A DNA stretch of 64,000 nt from Panaeolus papilionaceus (lineage: Eukaryota; Basidiomycota; Agaricomycetes; Agaricales), in contig JADNRZ010000013.1 of NCBI GenBank assembly GCA_015501605.1, forward strand, positions 558,001 to 622,000. Direction: 5' to 3'. The notes under the pieces are model-generated. The model did no database searches and had not been told where the DNA came from. It saw only the letters and a program-made list of their open reading frames with translations. Position numbers and translations under genes: made by a program. This document shows, in pieces, positions 44,643-57,400 of this stretch. Numbering within the stretch: position 1 is the first letter of the stretch; every line of letters begins with the position of its first letter.

Positions 44643-47600
44643 AACGGGCCCGCCGAGGTTGAGGAGCTGCTGAAAACGGTCAACAGTCGCCAGCTCTAAT
44701 TTTGTTCTTGAAAATCTTGAATTTCTTCCACTCCCGTTGCCGCGTTATCGTCAGCAGGTCCAAATACAGTGATCCTGGTACAGTAATCTAGCAGTCTACT
44801 ACACAAAGATGGAAATGTTTCAGAGACGACAAAAAGAACAATAAAAATACGAAAACGGACCAAGAAAACGTCGTAAAGCTTTAGAAAGCGGATCTAGTCT
44901 GGATATTGTTCCAGGTTAAGATTGAAAGTGCGTAACCTGTTGTGTCTTCAGAATTTCTTGTTCAAGTCTAAGAATGAGGCGTCTAAGTGTAAAGTACAAA
45001 GGAAAGAGCGGTGAGAGTCCCCGTTACCCCAGCTGACCCCGTCCTACATCAGTCACATGTTCCTGAACCCCAAACTCGTCCTCCTTATCCACGCTTCGCT
45101 TGTCTGCTGATCATGCCCCCGCGATTTCTTTACGTGAATTCTCACCAACAGGGAACCTTGAATTCAAACAACCCAGGTATTTGGCGGAGCCATATTTCAA
45201 TTCTGAAATGGGTTTAGACCTCCTCATTGCTTCAGGGTTTAAAGATGTGATATCATTCCCCGAGTCTGCACCACTCTCTCACTCTCGAACTGTTGACGCC
45301 ATGGATTAGATTAGTATGCATTACCCTGAGTGGACACCAGGTCCCAGTCTGGGGCTTGAAGTGTTTATATTGTTTGCTGACCGTCGAAGCATATCGATGA
45401 CAGCCCATTACGAATCACGACGAGACGTCCAGATGCGCCCCAGACTCAGTGAGAAGCCGAGAAGAAGTATGACAGAAACAATACACCAGTGGAGAAATGG
45501 TCGCGAAGGCTATGTATCATTGGAGGATCCGGGTTCTAACATCGCTCAGTGTGCGGTGGTACCAGTCGAGAGTTTGTACCCCTTCTTTGAAAGATGACGG
45601 GCTATGGCCCTTCTCAAAATAGTTTCTCAGCACATTCATGATCAATAAGAAGACTAGAAAAACATAGACATCGTGCAGCTAAGTGACAGACAAACGGCCC
45701 AATGTTGGCTCTAGATCCGGCAGTCGGCTTCCTCAATAACTCGAATGTCACGTTCGAAAGCCATTCTATGTCTGTCAAATGACTGACAGATTCACGTACA
45801 AGATCATCTCTTTTTTTGGGACGCGAACTACAGGTACGGGAAAATAATATATACTTCGAAGTTCGAACGACATTCCCTCGGAGGACTACGACAAGAAGGT
45901 TGAAGTCCGGATGGTTTGCAAGATATAGAAGCATTGACCCCCCGAAGACTGACACATCGTCGGAGAGCGCACAGGTACGTCGCACCGTGGCTCAAATATA
46001 CCCAATACGTATTAGGATAACCTTGAAGGTGGGACAGGGGGACATGCGGGCGCAGAAAGATATTGTACTTGCCCGTGTCTACACCATTGCGTTCCCAAGC
46101 CACGGTGGTTATTTAATTTACTTTCGAGCCGCATTCCGTCTGCTTGCCCCGAAGCAGCTACACGAGTCGTTATCGTTTCGTAACTGCAGACAGTATAGAA
46201 ATGACAATTGTGCAAACGACCAAAGCATGCCCATCGGATATTAACAGGTAGATAAGATAACTTTTAACGACGATCAGACTACGTACCCAATTTGTCCGTA
46301 AAGTTTAAATGTCTAATGGTTTCGGAGACGCTAAACCTGTGTGCCAATATCTGTCAATTAAGCCGTACAATTAGCGGATCAATTCAGACATCGAACCCAA
46401 CATTGGCTTTGTGAGTCTTGTTATGAGCGTTAAACGCGTCAAGATTATCAGTCGCAAGGACATCAACAGCATCGCGTCGGTGATAACCGTCAATTGAACA
46501 TGAACCAGACAGGTCGGCTTTAAGACTACAAAACCATAATCTGAGGTAAAAGACTGAAAAACAAATCTATACGTACAGCCATCGGAGTTAACCAACATAG
46601 GGGCTATATTGTCAGCGTAGTATTCGAAATACTTCGAATTGCCTTTACTTTGACTCTTTCACTGTGACGAAGGATCCGGAGAGAGACGCGGAAGAAACCG
46701 CATCAGGTTTCAAGAGGTCGACGCGTGTACGTGAATTGCGCTTGCCAAAAAACATACCCCAATTCTCGACACCGGCTAACCGTGCTCAGCTGCGCTGAGT
46801 ACTGGTCAATCGAAGGACATCCTTTCTTTTGCTCAGCAGGATCCTGATGTCCTTGACCCAGAGTCGCTGAAACTTGTCTCTGAGCAAGACGAAGGATATA
46901 AGACCCTAATATGTGATATTTTATTCCTCAAGCACGCTAACTTCCTCCAGCTTCCATACACTGTACCATACCCAACGACATTTTGCCGCTCACATCCTTC
47001 TGCAAATGATACCGCGTGGGCAGCAGTGAGCCGCGCAATTCCGAGTTGCCGTAGCACTCTTTCGGGACCGAGCGGCGAGGTCTTGCGAGGAGACATCTTT
47101 AACTCTTAGTATAATCAATGGTGGGCCTCACGATTACAATGTCGGGTGTCTCTGTAGAGGCCGTTTGGGGCCGGACGCACGGGCGCCTTTTATCTGCATC
47201 TGTCTGCGCGTCCGCATAATCAGTTTCAGAGGCAATCGAGGCGATCATGAAATACTTAGACCAAAGTTATACAATTTGTTTCCAAGCCTACTTATGCACA
47301 AATGACCTCAAATCACTGACACTGTCGGTGTGGGCATAGGACCTACGCTTATGGACATTAGAACAGTAATTGATGATAGGATGGTATTAATAGACGATTT
47401 CAATGCATAATTGGGGTGGAAGCAAAAGCTGCTCAGGTTATTGAGATAATTTGGAGTCGAGATGTAATAATCCATTATCCTGACAAAAAGATGCATCCAG
47501 TTAATGTTCTTACGCGTCGGCAGTAAGCCGCTAGCACATGCGACGTGGTGTCATCAGCATGGAGCGGTGGTGGCGGAGTACAAGCCGTGCCCACCAACAT

Positions 47601-48539
47601 TCTAATTTAAAAGGTATATTTAGGTCAAATTTACTCTGATTATCGGAGAGACCCCTCGTCTCGTGGACCGTATCTATACGTGTCTCTTTACCGAGCTTTC
47701 TATTAGGCTCATTAGGAGGTAGATTCACTAATATAGAATACAAGCGCCCAGAACTGATCGAGAACACGGATCACCTCCAATTGAAACTCAGGAAATGCCA
47801 CGAGGAAAACGCTTCACTGACTATGGATTTATTAGATATTATGGTTTTTAATTTCATGTTTCCACGCACAGCACTTATGGAGTGAGGTTGACTCACTGCC
47901 CATGAAAATGGAGTGTGTATAGCCTCGTCAGAAAATGAGATCCAGAGCCACCGTGCGCATGTGAAGCAAGTCATAGAGAATGGAACTTGAAAACAATCGA
48001 ATATAGACTCGAGCTCCAAGATCTTCCATCTTATTATGCAGTGAGCCTAGAGCTTTCCAGACCCTCAGAATGCCAGTGTGGCTCATGAGATATATATAGA
48101 AAGGTATTACATCTGGCTCTAAAATTTAAAGCTAAATTGTAATCATGAGGGAATTACGCCCGCTCTTGTCAGCAAGCTCACATGAGGTGTACAGTCAATT
48201 GGAATGTTGAGCTGCTCGAAGGGGTCAGACCGGCTCAACAGGACTCCAGACGAAATTGGAGAACCACACGAAATAATAATATCAGAACAGCCGTTGCGCG
48301 GTTTCAGCCCAAACCTTGACATCAAACATTATCGCGTCTTGGGCATTTTTTCGACTGCTCAACCTCTGTAATTTGACTCTGCTATCGAGGAAGTGTATGC
48401 TCAGAAAAATGAATGATGCTAGACATAATTCTTCATCGGACAGATGTGTTTGTGAGTGCAATCTATCATTATGGGTGTGTTTTATAAATACAGGGGTGTG
48501 GGGGTATCTGCAAATACTATTTTACACTACTCATACTCT
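44643..48539. other. Gene-poor region
   Basis: Nearly 4 kb without a gene I can support. Short frames exist on both strands, such as minus 47096-46833 and plus 45316-45597, but none shows a family motif or clear exon chain. Composition is mixed with no long repeats visible by eye. A short near-palindrome TTCGAAATACTTCGAA occurs near 46623. It may hold decayed genes or transposon remnants too old to identify. Confidence 0.5.
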
Positions 48540-49884
48540 TCAGAACCAAGTAGGAGCAAGGGGTGGGTTGGCGTTCTTGACAAGGTTGACAACGTAGTCG
48601 TTGAACCAGCTACCAGCCTCGGGAGCAGGGACGTGAGCGACTGCGCTCTTGCAGACAGCATCGAAGCGGGCAGCGCTCTCATCTGAGGTACCATCAGATT
48701 CACCTCCGGGCTTGACCCAGACAAGGGCATCGACAGCTGCATTCTTGATGATGGATTGGTCGGTAGTTGGGCGGGTTCCGTAGCCTGCGTTCCTGACGTT
48801 GCACCATTGACCCCACTCCTGGCGGATACCAGCCTGACCTGAACGGCCTTGGTCAACAATGAAGTTGGAAGGGAAGCCGACAGCATCGAGATGGGTTTTG
48901 AGATTGGTGGCGTAGTGGCTCTCGTCCCAGGAGTTGTTCCATTCGGTGAAGTTCTCGCGAACGGGGGCGATGAATTGATTGTAGTTGGAGACGTCAGTGG
49001 CAAGACCGCGGAGCTGGGCACCTGGGCGGATGGTTTGGGCAAGGGAGAGGACCTCAGCGAAGACTGCAGCGGAAGGAGCGAGGTTGTCGTCCCAGCCGAG
49101 CCATCCACCGTGAGCGGCGTCAATGTACAGGGCAACGTTGGGGAACTGGAGCTTGGCGATGGCGTAGGCGATGCCCTCCTTGTATGCGCTGGCGGCGTTA
49201 GCGCACTTTTCGACGCCCAGGTTGGTGACAACATTCCCGAGTGAATCTGGCTCGAGCAAAATTGAGAAGCTGAGCTTCTTGGCAGTAGGGGTGCTGAGCT
49301 CCTTAGCGACGGCTGAAGACAACAGTTCAGCAAAAGCGCCAACCAACGTCCACGATACATTGAATACTTACAGTCAATGAAGGCCTTGTACTTTTTCAAA
49401 CCGTCGTTATCGAGGTGGAATTCTCCATCTGAAGCTTTGGCAGAGCAGTCACGATCGGGGAGGTTGTATACGACAATCTGGACAAGCTGTTGCTTCGTGA
49501 AGAGTCCCAAACCCTGAGCAGCTGCAGCATCCTTGAGCAAGTTCTTGATGCTGGGCACCTGTAATGCTTCTAATCAGCTTGGGTGAACCGGGTATCTCAT
49601 ACTGGTCCACATACATCAGCAGAGGATGAGATCCAAGAGAACGTTGGGATCTTCTGGACGGTTCTTGTCCTTGCGGCGTTCAAGGGATCCTTCTGCTTGA
49701 GGAAGTACTTGATGGTCTCTTCGAGCTTCGCGGCGTAGCCCTTGTTGGCGAAAACAGACTTGCCGAGGTATGGGTTGACAGAAGCCTTCACGGGGGGCTT
49801 TGTGTCAGGTTTGGGGGGTGCAGCGAATGCGGCAGGGGCAAGAGCCAAAGACAAGGCCAGGAAGGAAAGGAACTTCATTTTCAA
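48540..49884 (-). CDS. GH6 cellobiohydrolase II, secreted, no CBM1
   Basis: Exons 49884-49615, 49558-49372 and 49312-48540 join in phase to 409 aa. Residues 1-22 form a signal peptide (KFLSFLALSLALAPAAFA), then a short Pro-rich stretch and the catalytic domain. GH6 signature 1 is present (VVYNLPDRDCSAKASDGEF, with the catalytic acid Asp in RDC), followed after the intron by signature 2 (ILLEPDSLGNVVTN) and the catalytic-base region WVKPGGESDGTSDE. GH6 enzymes release cellobiose from non-reducing cellulose ends with inversion of configuration. The cellulose-binding CBM1 and Ser/Thr linker found in many CBHII enzymes are missing, so this is a stand-alone catalytic domain. Either M1 or M3 could start translation. 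A TATAAAA box lies about 80 bp upstream. A truncated copy is at 25.8-26.5 kb. Confidence 0.93.
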
Positions 49885-49963
49885 GAAGTGGAGGGCGACC
49901 TAGGTAAGCTGCAAGGAGGAGTTGGGCACTGAAGCGAGGGATTCAGCCTGGATAGTAGGCACA

Positions 49964-49970
49964 TTTTATA
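49964..49970 (-). promoter_or_regulatory. TATA box of the GH6 gene
   Basis: TATAAAA on the minus strand, 80 bp before the start codon, at a normal distance for a strongly regulated secreted enzyme gene. Confidence 0.6.
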
Positions 49971-51597
49971 GATTTTTCTGTTCATTGTATGTTGCGATGC
50001 GGGGAATCCACGGATTGAAATAAGGATGTAAGCTGGGGAAATTCGAATCGGTCATCTATGTCTGAGCTTGGCGTGCAGTGATATTGACCCCGGACATAAA
50101 GCTCGTGTCACCGAATGGTTATGTCCATCGAAATGATGTCGGAAGCGCTTCAATTGCCTACGAACATCTTAGAGGCGAAAAGGAATTTTGGGATGTTTGG
50201 GATGACGTCGATCTAATTCAAATATCATCCATGGATTAGTATAGGCAGGAACTAGTGTTGATATTACTTTGGTACTCTAGGCAGCAAGCTGACCCAGTTA
50301 GTCTCGAGGGTCCATGTGCATAAGAAGGCGACCAGCAGGTATCAGCTTCAGAGCTTGGAGGAGGTATTCAATTACAGTAAGGTGAATAGGCATTACCACC
50401 GAAGTACCCAGCAACAAAATATCTCTTGCGGGGGCAATTTGTTACGAATGCGTATTCTGTCCAACATTCCAGAGAACATCAAGTAAACTGACGAATAGTC
50501 AAGAGGTTTAGGAGTCGTTAATCATGTGGGTCATTGTCACGCAACACCCCGAGTCGTAACCCACATAATTCAGTTTTTCCGGGGTTTCCTGACATTCTCT
50601 TGTGATAAATGGAGGGCGCCCTTGGTCTTCATCTTCAGGAGAACTAGGCAAATCAGAACGCAAATGGCGTTTTCTGACACGCTTGACAATTCGCTGGTCA
50701 ATTAGATTTCGCGCCAATATGAATAATTTCCAAGCATTCACCGAACACGCCTCTGTGGAGATATGACGATATGCGCTGCGCGGATAGAACAACTTTCATG
50801 TTCATCACCCGTCGTAACTTCGGTTGTCCCGTAAAACAAGGCTATATCCTGGAAGGCTTAGTCCCGAAAACCGAAGTTCCAACGGCAAAGGTCCACATTA
50901 GAAGGCGTCTGTTACTGCGTATTGTATGGCATTCACTTTCTGTGCTTCGGAAAAAAACAGGGCTGAGGCGATCCAAATTTGGCTCGATATCTTATGGATG
51001 GTCGTCGGGTGCATTGCGTGTGCCGCTTGAACGGAGCTTGCATTAGTTCTTCGAGGGAAGTGGTTCTAATTTTGGGGTTTGTCTTTAAGTCAAATTCTGA
51101 AATGTGGGACGAGGAGGGGAGATTATACTGAGTTATGAATAACCAATAAGCCCTGCGAGAACGGCGAAATAGAGTTATGGTCGAAATTTGGCACCCACAG
51201 TCCGATAATGTACGCCTTATACGTAGTTTACTTTCGGGTAAGGAACCAGTGAGGAACACACTAAATGGTTCGGATATTTTGTGGAGAAATAACTCTGTGC
51301 ATCTAGCGTATAGCCGCTAAAACTGCATTCATTGAGATCATGACATGACGAAAGGAGGGTCAAGATGCTTCAGTGAAAATCCAAGAGATTCTCGTCTCTT
51401 GTTCAAGTTGCTGCGAGAGAGTTGATTTATGGCAGCTACAGAGCAAGACGAGTCGAGAAATGAAAGCAGGCAAAGTAAACCAGTCAATAATGTTTGGTAT
51501 CCAAATCTTGTGCAGAGAGACGAAAATCTCTCTATGGTCAAAGAATTATCATTTTTCGACGTCCTGGCACTGTAATGATGAACCAGGCCAATACACG
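49971..51597. other. Intergenic
   Basis: Spacer between the GH6 promoter and the 3' end of the GT25 gene. Scattered short frames only (for example minus 50792-50508). No motif or repeat recognised. Confidence 0.5.
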
Positions 51598-52839
51598 TCA
51601 GTCTACGGTGGCGCTAGTAGAAAGCGCCGAGTCTTGGAAAAAGCCATAGCGAAGCGTATCTCTCCAAGCACTCCCTTTGCCTATCGTGATATCACTGTCA
51701 GTTACTTTGCGTTGGATGACCAGACTCGGGACAACGGAAAAACTTTTCAAACGCCCAGATTCGACCAGCCATGAGATAGCTTGATCGATTGCCCGAGAAT
51801 AAGCAAATGGCGGGTGACGCAAATGTAGGAGCAGTCGGCGGGCACCAACTCGTGAGAGCGCGTAGGCATGGGTACATTTGGGACTTTTGGAGTTGTGGAG
51901 GCGGTATTTGAGTGGGCGTGGGTTCTGGTATGACGGTAAGGGAAGTTGACCATGAGCACCCAATGGGGGGTGGTAGTTTTCATTGGACCAGCAATATCCT
52001 AAATGTGGTTATCGAACCATCTGTTAGCGTAGAACATCGTGTCAGCATGTGCACATACCTAAAAATACTATATCCCAGTCATTAGGAAGGGACGGCCAAA
52101 GACTCTTCAATTGTTGATGGATATCCATTTCCATGTCGATATCATCCTCAAGTATTATTGCAACGCCGCCATTGTCGGATAACATGCTGTTTGCGTGTTT
52201 ATGAATGACAGAGAGGTGGGAATGCCAACAAGCAATCCTGGCCGGGGTTAACAACTGGTAATTGGGGAGCTTCATAGAGTATTCGCTTATGTTATAGTTC
52301 TGTGTTGCGCATACGAGCGGGGTGAGATGAGGTGCATTAGAGCCAAGTGTGGGCGTTGACCATATCCCCTCTTCCCAGAGCCCGAGCTGCTTGTGGGATT
52401 TTGCAATAGCATCCAAGTCCTGCGGCCACTGAAAAGGTATTTCGGTGCCTGATAATGATAAGGCCTCTTTTTTTAAACCCTCGTTAAGGATGACAGGAGG
52501 GCCCGAGCGAATTTTAGACACCCAATGCAGGAGAGAGCTGACCAAGGGGCTTGTAACGTCCATGGCATCTACATAAACCCAGTGAAGGCCGAGCGCCCGC
52601 CGAAGGGTTTCCATGTCCTGCCGTCTGTTATCGCGTTTGGCCAGCGTGATTACATAGACCCTATTGGCGATTCCAAGCATCAAGGAAGTAGACGCATAAT
52701 CGTAAAATTTTACTTGTTCTGAGGATCGTTGTTGCCAGATAGATTCAATGCCATAAAAAGTCACAAGAACCAGACTAGCAAGTGCTAGAAAAGAAATTTT
52801 TGGCGAAATCGCCTTGTAGAAAGGGCGAACCACCATCAC
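51598..52839 (-). CDS. GT25-type glycosyltransferase, type II membrane protein
   Basis: Exons 52839-52059 and 51998-51598 join in phase to 393 aa. A single membrane segment follows a short basic start (SFLALASLVLVTFYGI), giving a type II Golgi topology. The catalytic region begins with RVYVITLAKRDNRRQDMETL and continues with VYVDAMD, RIACWHSHLSVIHKHA, and the acidic metal/nucleotide-sugar motif IILEDDIDM, then DWDIVFLG and, after the intron, HAYALSRVGARRLL and the lower-lobe AIDQAISWLV. This order is typical of family GT25 (LPS-type galactosyltransferase/COLGALT-related). The acceptor and sugar donor are unknown. The frame ends at 51598, shortly after a Ser-rich tail. Confidence 0.87.
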
Positions 52840-54373
52840 GAGTAAAGAGAAGCCTTTTATTTAAGAAAATTTTAGTGTTGCCTAACTTGAAGAAGATCGT
52901 CGCTACTAAGAATTCGAAGACAGGAGCTGCCAGTGCTCGAAAACCAGATGGTGGTGGATGAACAACCCCCGTGCGAAACCACAAAACTGAACTAAATTTG
53001 GGCAATGTTTGTTTTCTGCCAAGTGTGGTACCTTTCCTCTTGCCACGGCCTGTTCATTAGATCCATCTTTCAACGTCCCAATATCAGATATCTACCTCAA
53101 TGAACTTATCGACTAGCCCTGGGATGGATTTCCTTTGAATTTATAGCCGGTTTTCTTTTTTTACCACATCATTATAAGCCATTTGGGAATGCTCTACCCA
53201 CGTCCCCGGCTACCTTTCAATGGTCGAAGGTCCCAAGATCTGCAATGCATATGGACCCATTTTACGGCCGATGTATTGAATTGCCTCTTCAAGCCCTTTT
53301 GTCCCTCAGAACGCCCCGCCACCGTCGTAAACAAATCATACACTCCAGATATTCATATTTGCCGACGTCTTGCATCGGTACCATGCAACGCTACTTTTCT
53401 TCTGGGATCTGCGAGGTGCACATCTTCTCTGAAAGCAAGTACTTCAGGCTAACACAGACCATTCTCGACTATAGTCTTATATCATTTCTTTGGTCTTAGC
53501 TATAGCTTTCATCTAGTCTTCTGGAAATATCTGCTGCGCAAAGCTTCTTGACATCACCTTGTCCTAAGGGGGACCGATACTTCCGTTTACTCTCACGTAG
53601 CTCAAAGCTGGGCCAGATAGAGTAACATCGTTAAAAGTTATTTGGTGCTGACCAGACAGGTCTAAATATGCCATCACTGACAAAGCATTGCTAGCGGATT
53701 GTTCAATGCTTTACGCATGGTTGTGGTAACAAAACATCGTTACTGACAGTCCGTGATGAATACGAATTGTAATTTTCATTTTATTGATATGCCTAGGTAC
53801 CTCAGGACCTTTGAAGAGTCCATGATATGAGAATTCGGGTATTCTATTTTTATGCCCTGTCATTGCACCATTTAACCACTTGCGTTATGAGGTCAGTCCC
53901 AGTGTATACACTTCTTAGGCAGGCGTCCTCTTTTATTAACATTTCTGCTCTACAGTATAGTCTAGCCGAAGTACGCGACACAATTCTCTCGCTCTTCGCT
54001 TTTCGACTATTGAGCAACCATCGAATTGCGGCAACACCTGATTTCAGCTGAGAAAACTAAAAATAGCCTTCAGCGCAACGGGATAGCGATTCCCTTCTGT
54101 TTTCCTTCCACCCAATCCGGGTTGGGGCCATGGTCTAAAAATTCCAGCAATAACTGGCGAAGTCACCCGAGGGAATAGATCCTTTATGCAGATTCACCTT
54201 GCCATCCGTCTTGGTGATGTGACTGTGGATAGTCATGAAGCCATCGGACCACCCAGGAGTGTCCAACTTTAGGCGGTGAATGGAGAGGGCCCATGTGCAC
54301 TCTTTATTGGGCGTTATCATCGTGGAATCCGCTCCAAATGCGTACCATGCTCAGATAACTTGTCGGTTTGGCT
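52840..54373. other. Divergent intergenic region
   Basis: 1.5 kb between the GT25 gene (-) and the OPT gene (+). Only short, featureless frames. Promoters of both genes must lie at its ends. Confidence 0.5.
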
Positions 54374-54380
54374 TATAAAG
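54374..54380 (+). promoter_or_regulatory. TATA box of the OPT gene
   Basis: TATAAAG, 56 bp before the chosen start codon at 54436. Confidence 0.55.
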
Positions 54381-54435
54381 GTCACCCGCCTGGAGAATTG
54401 CCCCTTTGTGTGGCTCCCACATCTCGAATCCTGCG

Positions 54436-57400
54436 ATGACTGACCAAGCACCGCAGTATGCACCTCGTTCTAGCCATGATGATTACCCCGACATGGAGAA
54501 GGTCTCCAGCGAGGGTAAGCTTGATGGTGAGCCTTTCATTATCGCTTATACATGACAAGTTGCATTCAACTCATCACACGACAATTTCAGACGCCCAGAT
54601 CGCTGTAAATATCTCTCCTCGTTGCTGTGCTCTTCGGTGACTAACAATATCTATAGGAGCTGACTAGCACTCAGTTCGACGACCCCAACTTGGACAAGGA
54701 AAACATAATTGCATTCGACGATGAGAGTCCCTACCCTGAAGTCCGTTCTGCTGTCGCCAACACCGACGACCCGGATATGCCTGTGTCCACATTCAGGACA
54801 TGGGTCATTGGACTCGCCTGGGCCATTATCCTCCCTGGCCTCAATCAATTCTTCTTCTTCAGGTTTCCCTCCGTCACCATTAATGGCCTAGTCGCGCAGT
54901 TGTTAGCATATCCTATTGGCCGTGCTGCTGCTGCTTTCCTCCCCAACTGGAAGATATTTGGTGTAGCCATCAATCCCGGCCCATTCACTGTCAAGGAGCA
55001 TGTCTTGATTACCGTATGTCTTCTCACCCCACATTATGAACTCCATCTAATAACCGCTCAAGATCATGGCTACTGTCGGCGCTGGATCTGCATATGCCAC
55101 GGACATCATTGCTGTCCAAAGGGTTTACTACAATCAGCACTACAATTTCAGCTGTATGACTAATTGTAACCTGTGACCATTCACTGTCGCTAATTCTATT
55201 CCATTGCAGATCAATGGTTCGTGGTTATGTCCACCCAGCTCATTGGTTTCTCTATCGGAGGTGTTGCTCGCCGCTTCTTGGTCGCTCCACCTTCTATGAT
55301 CTGGCCTACCAACCTTGTCAACTGTGCCCTGTTCAATACGCTGCACTCGCAACAGTATGCAGGTATGGGCACCCGAGGAGGCATCAGCCGTGAGAGGTTC
55401 TTCGTCTACGCGTTCCTTGGTTCTTTCGTGTGGTGTGAGTAATACTCTTTAAATAACTGCATGGAAAAATAACTTATGTTCTATTTTAGACTTCGTCCCC
55501 GGCTATTTGTGTGAGTATCGTCGCTGAACACTGGGGTGCACATTGTTAATTTACGTGACGATTTTCGGAATCAGTCCAAGCACTCTCCTACTTCTCATGG
55601 GTGACGTGGATTCGTCCAGACAACACCAGTAAGTCACCCTTTTTTAAATTGGAGCGCCAACAGCGCTGATCAAACTTGCTCAGCCATTGCTCAACTCTTC
55701 GGGTAAGTCGATAAAAGCATCTTTCAAACTGTATCTCATTGAGACGTATTTGATGTAGCTATGTCCATGGAATGGTCGGTTTTTGGTTCTTTTCATGTGC
55801 TCGTCTACCATACTTAATTTCCCCCTTCACAGGGAATGTCTGTCATCACATTTGACTGGAGTCAAATCGCGTAGGTCCCTTTCTATTCATTGCCTGGAGG
55901 ACTCCTCAACTAAAATATGAAATAGCTACATCGGAACACCTCTTGCGACACCTTGTAAGCCAGGTTGAACCGTGGTTATGCGACAAACAGTTAATGAGGT
56001 TTCATAGGGTGGGCCGAAGCTAACATCTTTGGTGGCTTCGTCTTCTTTTTCTGTATGTTCTCCCCATATTCGTCATGTCCTTTATTTAATACCTTCTTCA
56101 GGGATTCTCACTCCAATTCTCCACGTAAGGGACATTCATGTGGTTTGGTGTAGTTATCTCACAACTCTTTTTGTTCGCAGTTTACGAACACATGGTTCGC
56201 TGAATTCATGCCGTGCGTATTGTCAATTATCTACCAAAAACACTCTTATTCACATTCGACAACAGAATCTCGTCACGAACTTCCTACGACAACACTGGAG
56301 GCAGCTACAACGTCACTAGGATTCTTAACCCAGATTCGACATTCAATCTTGAGGAATACAAGGCATACAGCCCCTTGTTCCTTTCGTAAGTGTCCTCGTG
56401 CTCTGAATCTTTACGAACACATATTTATCTTTATGTAGAACAACCTTTGCGATCTCCTATGGGTAAGCGACTACCTATCTATGAATTTTACTTTTTTAGT
56501 AACTAACCTGGCGTCTAGCCTTTCCTTTGCCTCTATCACGGGTACGTTTACTTGTTCAATGCGCCTTACCACATGCTAACGTTTCATCAGCCACTTTGAT
56601 GCACGCGTTCCTGTACTTCCGCAAGCAAATCTGGGTCCAGGCCCGTCGTTCCCTGCACGAGCAGCCCGATATTCACGCCCGCCTTATGTCTCGCTACCCT
56701 CAAGTTCCCGAATGGTGGTATGCTGTCATTTTCCTCAGCATGTTCGCTCTCGGAATCATCAGCATTGAGGTGTGGCCAACGTAAGTGATGCCGTATGTTT
56801 TTCTCTTTGAGCGCTCCAAACCAACGGTTTTCGTCAGACAAATGCCAGTCTGGGCATTCGTCCTTGCTCTCGTCATCGGTAAGTTATTCATCGTTTTTGT
56901 TTTGTCAACATGTAACTGACCGAAATCCAGCCTTCACGTATATCATCCCTATTGGTATGATCCAGGCCATCACCAATCAGCAAGTTGGTCTTAAGTAGGT
57001 TTTTTTTTCACCGTTATATCAGGACAATCACTAATAATATTTCTAGTGTCATCACCGAGTTGATCATTGGATACGCTCTTCCCGGACGTCCCATCGCCAT
57101 GATGATGTTCAAGACCTGGGGTTATATTGTAGGCGACCAGACCCATTATCAGTTTTAGCATATACTTATGTTGCTCTAGACGATGGCTCAAGCTCTCACA
57201 TTCACATCTGACTTCAAGCTTGGTCATTATATGAAGAGTACGTCTCATGACCCACATTTTCGCTACCTGTTTAACGACGCCTACAGTTCCACCCAAGCCC
57301 ATGTTCTTCAGTCAAGTTGTAGCCACTATCATCGCTGGAACTGTGCAGCTTGGCGTTCAGGCTTGGATGTTCACAAACATTGAGTGAGTGTTTTACCTTG

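Noticed and set aside
45316..45597. 93-aa open frame on the plus strand
   Set aside because: No recognisable motif or neighbouring exons; too weak to call a gene.
46833..47096. Open frame on the minus strand (MSPRKTSPLGPERVL...)
   Set aside because: No family motif, no convincing splice continuation, and a length possible by chance.
44643..48539. Transposon in the gene-poor region
   Set aside because: No transposase or reverse-transcriptase motifs, long terminal repeats or inverted repeats could be found by eye.
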